Shown here piece by piece: positions 32,830-40,968 of a stretch of 64,000 nucleotides of DNA. The position numbers and the translations under genes were made by a program. The stretch spans positions 186,001 to 250,000 of the forward strand of contig JADZBD010000016.1 of NCBI GenBank assembly GCA_020852255.1. Reading direction: 5' to 3'. Origin of the DNA: Bacteroidia bacterium. GTDB taxonomy: Bacteria > Bacteroidota > Bacteroidia > JADZBD01. Every line of letters begins with the position of its first letter. The first letter of the stretch is position 1. The notes under the pieces are model-generated. The model was not told the DNA's origin. It did not search any database and saw nothing but the letters and a program-made list of their open reading frames with translations.

Positions 32830-35025
32830 ATGAAGAAACTGATCTTAACCACCTTTAGTCTCCTGATCTTCACTGCGCTGAAGCCTCAGGGAGATAAACT
32901 AATTACCCTGGAGGACATCTACAAAAGCCCTGCATTCTATGGGCAGGGTTTTTACGGAATGGATTTTACCGCCGACGGGAAACATTACCTGGAAGTGGAT
33001 AATTCAGAACCCGGGAATAAGAAAGTAGTCCGCTACCACCTTGCCTCCGGTACCGCAATTAATACGGTGGTTCAGGAAAAAGAGCTTCTGATCAACGGAA
33101 AAAAGCCGCTGATCTATTTCGAATCCTTTCAGTTCAGCCCGGATGAAAAGAAAATTCTTTTTTATGGTGAACAGGAAACCGTATACCGTCACAGTACATT
33201 GGAGAATTATTACATCTTCGATCTTGTCTCACGGCAGTTAAAGGCACTTTCTGTTTCGGGTAAGCAAAGCCTTGCCGGATTTTCCCCCTCCGGATCACAT
33301 GTGGCTTACGTACGCGGTAATAATTTGTACCTGGTAGAAACGGCTACGGGAAAGGAGACTCGTGTCACTGCCGACGGAGAAAAAAATAAAATCATTAACG
33401 GTGCGCCGGATTGGGTGTATGAAGAAGAATATTCCTTTATAAAGGCGTATTGGTGGAGTCCGGACGGAAAGTATCTTGCTTATCTGCGCTTCGACGAGAG
33501 CGAGGTCAGAGAATATAATATGCAAAAGTGGGGAAGTCTGTATCCCTCTGACTACCGTTTCAAATACCCTAAGGCAGGGGAAAAGAATTCTGTTGTAACC
33601 GCCCATGTTTTTGACCTCACGTCCGGAAAAATCAGAACGGTAGAGACCGGCGCGGAACAAGACCAGTATCTGCCAAGGATTTCATGGTCAACATTGCCCG
33701 GACAGCTCTGTATCACGCGCCTGAACCGCCTCCAGAATCACCTGGAACTGCTTTTGGCCGACTGTTCATCAACCGAAGAAAAAATAAGCAGCCGCGTTTT
33801 ATATACAGAATCGGCTCAAACGTATATTGAGATCCACGACTTTCTCAAATTCAGGAAAGACGGTTCTTTCCTATGGGTTTCTGACAAAGACGGATGGACC
33901 CATATCTACCTTATGGATAAGGAGGGTAAACAGGTGCGGGACCTCACTCCGGGAAAATTTGATGTCCTGGATGTATATGGTGAAGATGCGGGCGGGAATA
34001 TCTATTACTGCGCAGCCGAAGCACATCCCACAGAAAAAGAAGTATATGCTGTAAAAAATGATGGTTCGGGAAAACGTACTCTGTCGCTGAAAAAAGGTGC
34101 TTCCATGGCGTTATTCAGTCCCGGATTTCTCTATTATGCATTGAGCCATTCGGATGCCAACACTCCTCCCCATGCGGAATTGTATAATAGCAAGGGTAAG
34201 CTGATGCGATCTCTGGTTACCAATGATGAGCTCATCAGTAAAATGAAAGGATACAAGCTGGGAAAAAAGGAATTTATTAATGTGCCCACCGCAGACGGAA
34301 CGATGCTGAATGCATACATTATAAAACCGAAGGATTTTGATCCCGGAAAAAAATACCCTGTATTTATGTATGTATACGGAGGTCCCGGGAACAGTATTGC
34401 ACTGAACCAGTGGACAGGTTCAGAGTACTTTTATCAGCAGATGCTGGTCCAGAAAGGCTACATCATTGCCTGTGTGGATAACAGGGGTACCGGCAACCGC
34501 GGGAGAGATTTTAAACACTGCACTTACAAACAACTGGGAAAAATAGAAACCCAGGATCAGATAGATGCAGCCAAATATTTCGGCGGGTTACCTTATGTAG
34601 ATAAATCCAGGATCGGTATTTTCGGATGGAGTTACGGAGGATATATGACCAGCCTTTGCATCACCAAGGGGGCAGAATATTTCAAACTTGCCATTGCCGT
34701 GGCTCCTGTTACAAACTGGAGGTATTACGACTCCATCTATACCGAGCGGTATAACGGATTACCACAGGATAATGCCTCCGGGTACGACGACAATTCTCCC
34801 ATTAACCATGCGGATAAGCTCAAAGGAAAATATCTGCTCATTCATGGAACCGGCGACGATAACGTGCATTTTCAGAACGCAGTGGAGATGACCAATGCTT
34901 TGATAAAAGCGGGAAAGCAGTTCGAGACCATGTATTACCCAGACCGGGCGCATGGTATCAGGGGTGGAAATGCTACGTATCACCTATACACTCTAATGTC
35001 GGATTTTGTTTTAGCTAATCTTTAG
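32830..35025 (+). CDS. Dipeptidyl-peptidase IV-type S9 serine peptidase
   Basis: 731 residues with a signal sequence (MKKLILTTFSLLIFTALKPQ). The N-terminal DPP-IV propeller has KNKIINGAPDWVYEEEYSF, the double-Glu loop that binds the substrate N-terminus, and YLAYLRFDESEV. The hydrolase domain has IFGWSYGGYMTSL with Ser601, Asp in HGTGDDNVHF (676-677) and His708 in DRAHG. GWSYGG and the EE loop indicate true DPP-IV activity, releasing X-Pro dipeptides. It is probably periplasmic. The last 4 bp overlap the convergent STAS-like gene. Confidence 0.93.
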   Translation: MKKLILTTFSLLIFTALKPQGDKLITLEDIYKSPAFYGQGFYGMDFTADGKHYLEVDNSEPGNKKVVRYHLASGTAINTVVQEKELLINGKKPLIYFESFQFSPDEKKILFYGEQETVYRHSTLENYYIFDLVSRQLKALSVSGKQSLAGFSPSGSHVAYVRGNNLYLVETATGKETRVTADGEKNKIINGAPDWVYEEEYSFIKAYWWSPDGKYLAYLRFDESEVREYNMQKWGSLYPSDYRFKYPKAGEKNSVVTAHVFDLTSGKIRTVETGAEQDQYLPRISWSTLPGQLCITRLNRLQNHLELLLADCSSTEEKISSRVLYTESAQTYIEIHDFLKFRKDGSFLWVSDKDGWTHIYLMDKEGKQVRDLTPGKFDVLDVYGEDAGGNIYYCAAEAHPTEKEVYAVKNDGSGKRTLSLKKGASMALFSPGFLYYALSHSDANTPPHAELYNSKGKLMRSLVTNDELISKMKGYKLGKKEFINVPTADGTMLNAYIIKPKDFDPGKKYPVFMYVYGGPGNSIALNQWTGSEYFYQQMLVQKGYIIACVDNRGTGNRGRDFKHCTYKQLGKIETQDQIDAAKYFGGLPYVDKSRIGIFGWSYGGYMTSLCITKGAEYFKLAIAVAPVTNWRYYDSIYTERYNGLPQDNASGYDDNSPINHADKLKGKYLLIHGTGDDNVHFQNAVEMTNALIKAGKQFETMYYPDRAHGIRGGNATYHLYTLMSDFVLANL

Positions 35026-35459
35026 GTCCGGTAACCGGCAGCGATTTGCTTTTTTTTTAGCCAGGCCATCGCATGGCTTTCATCGGTAAACATCCTTGTC
35101 TCAACCTCCGGCTTGTTGAAACGGATAAAAAAATTAGTAGTCATTTTCATTGCCAGTGAATTAGTAAGTACTGCCCGTGCAATTACTTTTTTGTTATAAC
35201 CCGCCTTTGCAACATACGCTCTCGTTTCAGGAGATGCCTTTGCATTGCGATTAGCATCAATCAATACACAAAACCTCTCACCCCCTGTCTTCTCAATACA
35301 ATACTCCATGAGTGCCTTTACCACAGGGATATCCAATTCCACATCCTCCGCCAGTCGGATAATGAAAACACCTTCAGAAAAGCGAACATTTCCAAAGGAG
35401 AAATTCTTGTTCTCAGGGGTCACAGCATAGCGAATATAATCTATTCTTTGTAAATACAA
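35022..35459 (-). CDS. STAS/SpoIIAA-like small protein, copy 2
   Basis: About 145 residues if the TTG at 35459 is used; a GTG at 35423 is possible. The paralogue is at 14266-14685: both share A-x-A-V/I-x-TNSLA, TNFFI/SNFFI and a final F-x-x-x-x-x-A-x-x-WL-x-KK. CVLIDANRNAKASPETRAYV contributes the central strand and turn, and MAWLKKK ends the fold in SpoIIAA-like manner. Nineteen bases upstream on the same strand lies a decayed SpoIIE phosphatase fragment, suggesting an ancestral phosphatase-target operon. Convergent 4-bp overlap with the DPP-IV gene. Function not established. Confidence 0.72.
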   Translation of the reverse strand: MYLQRIDYIRYAVTPENKNFSFGNVRFSEGVFIIRLAEDVELDIPVVKALMEYCIEKTGGERFCVLIDANRNAKASPETRAYVAKAGYNKKVIARAVLTNSLAMKMTTNFFIRFNKPEVETRMFTDESHAMAWLKKKQIAAGYRT

Positions 35460-35478
35460 GGTTAATAGTGTGCACAGA

Positions 35479-35656
35479 TCAAACCCTGATTGCTGTCACA
35501 CAAATATCATCCAGTTGTTCCAACCCTCCCGTACACTGAATATAATCCCTCTCCGCTCTCCTTCATTTATGAAATCGCAAGATTTGAAATGCTCCGGATA
35601 AATTCCCTAAACCGCTTCGAGGAATACTTCTTCTCTTTTTCTCCTCCGAACTAATC
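35479..35656 (-). pseudogene. Decayed C-terminus of a SpoIIE-family phosphatase
   Basis: Read on the minus strand, 35650-35570 encodes FGGEKEKKYSSKRF and onward to a TAA, and 35523-35479 encodes LEQLDDICVTAIRV then TGA. These match FGGDKGKKFKYKQL and LEQVDDVCVIGVRI of the intact phosphatase at 38040-38750, in the same order. The span from the preceding Asp codon to the stop is 178 bases against 180 in the intact gene. The Gln after that Asp has become TAG, a TAA interrupts the middle, and the two parts lie in different frames. The N-terminal and central phosphatase parts are missing: upstream sequence (35657-35830) shows no recognisable similarity. Confidence 0.75.
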
Positions 35657-35871
35657 CGTGATTACGTCATTGTGCCGCACGAGTACAGGGAATGAAAACG
35701 CTGCGATCAGCGCAGCAAAAGGAATATCCACGATCGGAAATATCCTCGTGATATATACTAACTGAACTCTCCTCGTTTCGTCCATCAACGGTACTACAGC
35801 GGATCCGGCCGGCGAGGTAAGGTTTCCGAACAAATGTATAAAAAGAAAATCATTGACTTTTTGTTATTTGT

Positions 35872-35880
35872 TATATTTAG
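35872..35880 (+). promoter_or_regulatory. Candidate promoter of paaZ
   Basis: TATATTTAG resembles the -7 box with one mismatch at the last conserved base. TTG at 35853-35855 lies 16 bases upstream, slightly short. It stands 21 bases before the paaZ ATG. Confidence 0.35.
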
Positions 35881-35901
35881 GTCCCTGAACTACGCATCAA
35901 A

Positions 35902-38022
35902 ATGACTCTGAAAACTGCCGCTGCAAAACCGCTGGAAAACTACACCCTTGGCCAATGGAAAAAGGGTGAAGGAGAAGGACAATTATTGTTTAACGCGATC
36001 ACCGGAGAACCATTGGCCACAGCCAGTTCCGCTGGACTTGATTTCGGTGCCATGTGTGAATATGCACGGAAAACGGGCGGAAGCAAACTGCGAAAGCTGA
36101 CCTTCCATGAAAGAGGCCAGATGCTGAAAGCCCTCGCGCTTCACCTTATGAAAGTGAAAGAAAAGTTCTATTCCATTTCCTGGGCTACCGGTGCCACCCG
36201 GTCCGACTCATGGGTAGATATTGAAGGTGGTATTGGAAATCTCTTCGCCTATGCCAGCCTGCGCCGAACATTTCCCAATGAAACCTTTTGTCTGGATGGC
36301 GATATTGCAAAACTATCTAAACAAAACACATTTATAGGTCATCACCTTTGCGTTCCGAAAGAAGGTGTGGCTATTCACATCAACGCTTTTAATTTTCCTG
36401 TCTGGGGCATGCTTGAAAAGGTGGCGGTAAACTGGCTAGCCGGTGTACCAGCCATTGTTAAACCTGCAACACTCACCTCCTACCTCACTGAAGCAGTGGT
36501 GCGGGAAATTGTAAGTTCGGGAATATTGCCAGCCGGCGCCCTTCAACTTATTTGCGGAAGCGCGAACGGAATATTGGACCATGTTATAAGTCAGGACGTG
36601 GTTACATTTACCGGTAGCGCTGCAACCGGAAAAGCGCTTAAATCACATCGTCGGATCATTGAGGAATCTGTCCCTTTCAACATGGAAGCAGACTCGCTTA
36701 ACTGCTGTGTTATGGGACCTGATGTGAGTCCCGACAAACCGGAGTTTGATATTTTTATTAAAGAAGTAGTTCGGGAAATTACCACAAAAGCCGGGCAAAA
36801 ATGTACTGCTGTACGCCGCATCATTGTTCCTGAGAACCGTGTGGAAGAAGTGCGTGTGGCATTAGGCAAACGGCTTGCAGGCACCGTAATCGGTGATCCG
36901 CAAACTGAAGGAGTGCGGATGGGATCGCTGGCAGGACAATCGCAAAGGAAAGAAGTAATGGAAAAGGTTGAACAGCTTAGCCGCAGCCAGAAACTTATTA
37001 TCGGTGATTTCGAAAAATTTGAGGTAAAGGGGGCTGACCGACAGAAAGGAGCCTTTATGCCACCAGTCATTTTTTTCAATCCCGACCCCTTCAACAAAAC
37101 AGATTGCCACTCCATTGAAGCCTTCGGACCGGTAAGTACACTTATGCCTTATAATACCCTGGGGGATGCTGTAGAGTTGGCAAAACTTGGCAAAGGATCG
37201 CTCGTTAGTTCCATTGTAACCGCCGATGAAAAAGCCGCCCGTGCATACGTACTGAATGCGGCCAGCATGCACGGCCGCGTGATGGTTCTCAATGAAGAAT
37301 GTGCCAGAGAAAGTACAGGCCACGGGTCTCCCCTTCCTATGCTGGTTCACGGCGGTCCTGGCAGAGCCGGTGGCGGAGAGGAGATGGGCGGACGCAGGGG
37401 GGTGTTTCACTACCTTCAACGCACCGCCATTCAAGGCTCACCAACCATGCTAAGTGCGGTAAGCCATCAGTACCTTTATGGAGGAAAATACACCAACAAA
37501 GACGTTCATCCGTTCCGTTGTCATTTCGAAGAACTGGAGCCCGGCGATACACTTATAACAGACACACACACCGTCAAAGAATCTGATATTACCGAATTTG
37601 CAGCGCTAAGCGGAGACAGATTTTACGCACATTTACAGCCGGACGCCCTGGGCGGAACGGTTTTCAAACGCACCGTGGCTCACGGATATTTTATCTTATC
37701 CAGAGCTGCCGGCCTCTTTGTTGATCCGCCCAAAGGACCTGTGCTTCTGAACTATGGGATCGACGATTGCCGATTTACCAAACCCATCTATCCCGGGATG
37801 AGCATTGGGGTGCGCTTCACCTGCAAAGAGAAAATTGAAAATGACAAGCCCCTGAATGCCGCGGATGGTACGGAGGTTAAAACCGGAATCGTAAAATGGG
37901 TAGTGGACGTTTTCGATGCAAGTCCACAGGATGTGCGCGACCGCTACAATCTTGAGGGATCAACAGGAGACACTGTGGCCATTGCCACCATCCTTACCAT
38001 GGTCAGGAAGAAGAATCAATAA
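35902..38022 (+). CDS. paaZ: PaaZ: oxepin-CoA hydrolase / semialdehyde dehydrogenase
   Basis: 706 residues, a two-domain ring-cleavage enzyme. The N-terminal aldehyde dehydrogenase (about 1-535) has HINAFNFPVWGMLEKVAVNW, VTFTGSAATGK and nucleophile Cys in TTKAGQKCTAVRRI. The C-terminal MaoC-type hydratase (about 540-695) has SGDRFYAHLQ and KRTVAHGYFILSRAAGLFVD with the Asp/His pair. It opens the oxepin ring and oxidises the semialdehyde to 3-oxo-5,6-dehydrosuberyl-CoA. It is encoded on the opposite strand and about 13 kb from the other paa genes. The SpoIIE phosphatase follows 17 bp downstream. Confidence 0.95.
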   Translation: MTLKTAAAKPLENYTLGQWKKGEGEGQLLFNAITGEPLATASSAGLDFGAMCEYARKTGGSKLRKLTFHERGQMLKALALHLMKVKEKFYSISWATGATRSDSWVDIEGGIGNLFAYASLRRTFPNETFCLDGDIAKLSKQNTFIGHHLCVPKEGVAIHINAFNFPVWGMLEKVAVNWLAGVPAIVKPATLTSYLTEAVVREIVSSGILPAGALQLICGSANGILDHVISQDVVTFTGSAATGKALKSHRRIIEESVPFNMEADSLNCCVMGPDVSPDKPEFDIFIKEVVREITTKAGQKCTAVRRIIVPENRVEEVRVALGKRLAGTVIGDPQTEGVRMGSLAGQSQRKEVMEKVEQLSRSQKLIIGDFEKFEVKGADRQKGAFMPPVIFFNPDPFNKTDCHSIEAFGPVSTLMPYNTLGDAVELAKLGKGSLVSSIVTADEKAARAYVLNAASMHGRVMVLNEECARESTGHGSPLPMLVHGGPGRAGGGEEMGGRRGVFHYLQRTAIQGSPTMLSAVSHQYLYGGKYTNKDVHPFRCHFEELEPGDTLITDTHTVKESDITEFAALSGDRFYAHLQPDALGGTVFKRTVAHGYFILSRAAGLFVDPPKGPVLLNYGIDDCRFTKPIYPGMSIGVRFTCKEKIENDKPLNAADGTEVKTGIVKWVVDVFDASPQDVRDRYNLEGSTGDTVAIATILTMVRKKNQ

Positions 38023-38039
38023 ATTAGTATATTCGCCTT

Positions 38040-38750
38040 ATGGAAACAGCCACAGAAACCAAACCCTTCTTCATCCTCTACAAACCCAAAGACATCGTAA
38101 GCGGGGATTTTTATCACGCTTTAGCCCATAAGCACGACAGTATTGATCACGAATTATTCTATCTCTGTGCAGCCGACTGTACCGGGCATGGCGTTCCGGG
38201 GGCGCTGATGAGTATGATCGGCATTTCCAATCTGAACGAATCCATTATCGAAAAAAAACTCATTCATCCCAGTGATATTCTCAACAATACGCGGAAAGGT
38301 ATTATAGCTGCTCTCAATCCTGAAGGCAGTGAAGAAGAAAGTAAAGACGGCATGGACTGTGTGCTGTGTTGCTTTGATTTCAAAAATATGAAACTGGAGT
38401 TTGCTGCTGCTAACAATCCGCTCTGGCATGTTCGCGACGGGCAGCTTACAGAATACAAACCGGATAAAATGCCGGTAGGGGTGCACGGAGAAGATATGAA
38501 ACCGTTTACGCTGCAGAAAATCGATCTCAGGAAAGGAGACATCATCTACCTTTTCACCGACGGCTATGCCGATCAGTTCGGGGGCGACAAAGGAAAAAAA
38601 TTCAAATACAAGCAGCTACAGGAAAAACTGATGTCGATACACACGCTTCCTATGGAGGACCAGAAAAAGATCCTGGATGAAACCTTCGAAAAATGGAGAG
38701 GCAACCTGGAACAGGTTGATGACGTATGTGTGATCGGTGTACGCATCTGA
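38040..38750 (+). CDS. Stand-alone SpoIIE/PP2C-type serine phosphatase domain
   Basis: 236 residues consisting of little more than the catalytic domain. It begins almost directly with FFILYKPKDIVSGDFYHA, which in most Bacteroidota relatives follows long TPR or 7TM sensory regions. CAADCTGHGVPGALMSMIG and DCVLCCFD carry metal-ligand Asp residues, AANNPLWHVRDG is conserved, and YLFTDGYADQFGGDKGKKF and DDVCVIGVRI complete the domain. It should dephosphorylate a Ser/Thr-phosphorylated STAS- or SiaC-like protein. It lacks any visible sensor domain. It is followed by a hairpin terminator. A decayed sibling lies at 35479-35656. Confidence 0.88.
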   Translation: METATETKPFFILYKPKDIVSGDFYHALAHKHDSIDHELFYLCAADCTGHGVPGALMSMIGISNLNESIIEKKLIHPSDILNNTRKGIIAALNPEGSEEESKDGMDCVLCCFDFKNMKLEFAAANNPLWHVRDGQLTEYKPDKMPVGVHGEDMKPFTLQKIDLRKGDIIYLFTDGYADQFGGDKGKKFKYKQLQEKLMSIHTLPMEDQKKILDETFEKWRGNLEQVDDVCVIGVRI

Positions 38751-38786
38751 TTACTGCCTCTTTTCCCGGAATACACTGAATACCCA

Positions 38787-38813
38787 GATGACAACCAGGG
38801 TTGTCTGCTTTTT
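38787..38813 (+). terminator. Intrinsic terminator after the SpoIIE phosphatase
   Basis: GACAAC (38790-38795), loop CAGG, GTTGTC (38800-38805), then TGCTTTTT. The stem is short but well placed, 40 bp after the phosphatase stop and ahead of the stress-protein promoter region. Confidence 0.5.
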
Positions 38814-38857
38814 CCCACACTTCTTTTTCCTACCTTCGAATCAGAATCAAGGATTTT

Positions 38858-39739
38858 ATGGATACTAGTAAACTCAAAGGCAGACCTCCCTTCCCTTTTG
38901 AAACAATTGCAGTGGCCATTGCTTTCTCACCGCGGCTGGAAGCGTTGCTTTCCGAGTCACATCATCTGGCGAAAACATTCGGCGCACGGCTAATTCTCAT
39001 CCATGTAGGCACTGCAAATGCGTCTAAAGCAGATAAGATTCAAAAAGTGTGTGCCAAAGCAGGTATCACCAACCCGGAAGTGATCTGGAAAGAAGGAACT
39101 CCCGCCACTACAATCCTTCAGGTGTGCAAGGAAAACACCGTTGATTTGCTGGTGATCGGAGCGCTTAAAAAAGAGAGTCTGCTGCGCTTCTACATAGGAT
39201 CGCTGGCGCGCACTATCTGCCGGAAAGCAAAATGCTCTGTTCTCCTGCTTACTCGACCGTCATCTATCCGCCGAAAGCCTGAACGCATAGTTGTAAATGG
39301 CGTAGAGCATCCCAAAACAACGGAATCACTGAAGACCGCTGTCTACTTCGCAGAAAAATACGATGTTAAAGAGGTAAAAGTTGTGAAAGAATTGGACATG
39401 ACCGGGATGGCCATGACACTAGCCGACGACACGACGGCATCCCATGCCAATAAAATGAAAAAGGAGATCACCTCCGAAGCGGAAGGCTACCTTGAATCCA
39501 TTATTCACCAATGCCAGACCCGTCAGGTTCAGCTTACTGAAAAAACGGTCAAGGGGAAACCGGGCTTTGCAATCGGTAAATACGCCCGTGACAAGAAAGC
39601 CGACCTGCTGGTGCTGAATTCCCCCGATAAGTCACTGGGGCTGCTGGACCGTATATTCACACATGACCTCGAATTTATCCTCGAGGATCTTCCCTGTGAC
39701 ATTCTTCTTGTACACTCCCGTAACCATTCAGAAAAATGA
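38858..39739 (+). CDS. Universal stress protein, tandem USP domains
   Basis: 293 residues from ATG 38858; the frame opens 57 bases earlier without a better start. It has two UspA-like halves: FETIAVAIAFSPRLEALLSE to DLLVIGALKKESLLRFYIGS (about 12-150), ending SVLLLTRP, and a second, less canonical half to DLLVLNSPDKSLGLLDRIFT. The ATP-binding G-x-x-x-x-x-x-x-x-x-G is imperfect in both. The stop overlaps the start of a sodium/proton antiporter gene (ATGA), so USP may regulate that transporter, as suggested for other USP-antiporter pairs. A near-match -7 box, TACCTTCG, lies at 38831-38838. Confidence 0.82.
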   Translation: MDTSKLKGRPPFPFETIAVAIAFSPRLEALLSESHHLAKTFGARLILIHVGTANASKADKIQKVCAKAGITNPEVIWKEGTPATTILQVCKENTVDLLVIGALKKESLLRFYIGSLARTICRKAKCSVLLLTRPSSIRRKPERIVVNGVEHPKTTESLKTAVYFAEKYDVKEVKVVKELDMTGMAMTLADDTTASHANKMKKEITSEAEGYLESIIHQCQTRQVQLTEKTVKGKPGFAIGKYARDKKADLLVLNSPDKSLGLLDRIFTHDLEFILEDLPCDILLVHSRNHSEK

Positions 39740-40968
39740 ACGGTTTAAATAGCACCGAACTTATCGTATTGTTGCTATCCATCAGCGTTATGCTTATTTC
39801 CTCCCGCGTGCTTGCAGAACTGGGGAAACGGTGGAAACTACCGGTGGTGATGGGAGAACTTTTCGTAGGAATCTTACTTGGACCAACCGTACTGGGACTG
39901 ATTTCGCCCGAGACATTCAGCTTTCTCTTTCCACCAACAGGTAATGTGCCCATTGCGATGGACGGTATCTTTAAACTATCCGTTGTGATGCTGCTTTTCG
40001 TTGCAGGAATGGAAGTACAACTACCACTGGTACTTAAACAAGGAAAGGTAGCTATCTCCACCAGTTTTTTCAGTATGATCATTCCTTTTGCCACAGGTTT
40101 TGCCGTTGCCTGGTATTTCCCGGAGTTGTTCGGTATCAACGCGGAGGGGAAAATCCGTCTGCTGTTTGCACTTTTCCTCGGCACAGCCCTGTCCATCTCT
40201 GCTTTACCCGTTATTGTCCGTATTCTGATGGACATGAATCTGTTCAAGACAAATGTAGGCATGGTGATCGTAGCCAGTGCAATGTTCAATGACTTGTTCG
40301 GCTGGTTGATCTTTTCAGTGGTTCTTTCCATGGCAGGTCAGCCCGACAATATGAATATCGGCTATACCATTTTATGGGTTCTGGGTTTTGGGATCTTCAT
40401 GCTCACCATTGGCAAAAAGATCATTGACCGTATACTGCCCTGGGTACAAAACAAACTTTCCTGGCCCGGCGGTGTACTTAGCGGCACCCTGGGTCTTTGT
40501 CTGCTGTGCGCTGCTTTCACCGAATCCATTCACATTCATGCAATTCTCGGAGCATTTATCGCAGGTATCGCGATCGGGGACTCCGTTCAACTTCACGAGC
40601 GTGCACGAGAGATCATTCACCAGTTTGTAACCAATTTCTTCGCACCGCTGTTTTTTGTTAGCATCGGATTAAAGCTAGACTTCGTAGAGAATTTTAACCC
40701 TGTGATTGTTGGTGTTGTTCTTCTGCTATCTTTTGCCGGAAAAGTACTCGGCGCCTACATAGGAGCAAGACTGGGCGGAATGGGTACCTCTAATTCTCTT
40801 GCGGTTGGCTTCGGTATGAATGCACGGGGTGCTATGGAAATAATTCTCGGTACACTGGCTTATCAGGCAGGACTGATCAGCCAACCCATATTTGTGGCAC
40901 TGGTGGTGATGGCCCTTGTCACTTCTCTCAGTTCAGGGCCTCTTATGCGAAAGTTTGTCAAGACATGA
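39736..40968 (+). CDS. CPA2-type cation:proton antiporter
   Basis: 410 residues with about twelve transmembrane segments. GELFVGILLGPTVLGLISPE is the N-terminal Na+/H+ exchanger domain hallmark, and ALSISALPVIVRILMDMNL, ASAMFNDLFGW and GMNARGAMEIILG (the region with the Arg of CPA2 proteins) follow. It has no C-terminal TrkA-N domain, unlike KefB/KefC. It exchanges Na+ or K+ for protons at the inner membrane. It is coupled upstream to the stress protein and downstream to rarA by ATGA overlaps. Confidence 0.9.
   Translation: MNGLNSTELIVLLLSISVMLISSRVLAELGKRWKLPVVMGELFVGILLGPTVLGLISPETFSFLFPPTGNVPIAMDGIFKLSVVMLLFVAGMEVQLPLVLKQGKVAISTSFFSMIIPFATGFAVAWYFPELFGINAEGKIRLLFALFLGTALSISALPVIVRILMDMNLFKTNVGMVIVASAMFNDLFGWLIFSVVLSMAGQPDNMNIGYTILWVLGFGIFMLTIGKKIIDRILPWVQNKLSWPGGVLSGTLGLCLLCAAFTESIHIHAILGAFIAGIAIGDSVQLHERAREIIHQFVTNFFAPLFFVSIGLKLDFVENFNPVIVGVVLLLSFAGKVLGAYIGARLGGMGTSNSLAVGFGMNARGAMEIILGTLAYQAGLISQPIFVALVVMALVTSLSSGPLMRKFVKT

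Larger units (their letters stand above)
35460..35901. other. 442-bp non-coding gap: relic gene, palindrome and promoter boxes
   Basis: Holds the SpoIIE relic (35479-35656), a 17-base palindrome GCTGCGATCAGCGCAGC at 35700-35716 flanked by short A runs, an exact minus-strand TAnnTTTG (TACATTTG, 35831-35838) that may be the old promoter of the relic, and the candidate paaZ promoter (35872-35880). A TTG-initiated 60-codon frame on the minus strand (35833-35651) ends at the relic's nonsense codon; I do not consider it a gene. Confidence 0.6.

Noticed and set aside
35651-35833. 60-codon minus-strand frame starting with TTG
   Set aside because: Its start lies inside a TAnnTTTG box and it ends at the nonsense codon of the SpoIIE relic. 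No family resemblance.
36591-37434. Two overlapping open frames antisense to paaZ
   Set aside because: Fully within a strongly supported gene and without motifs.
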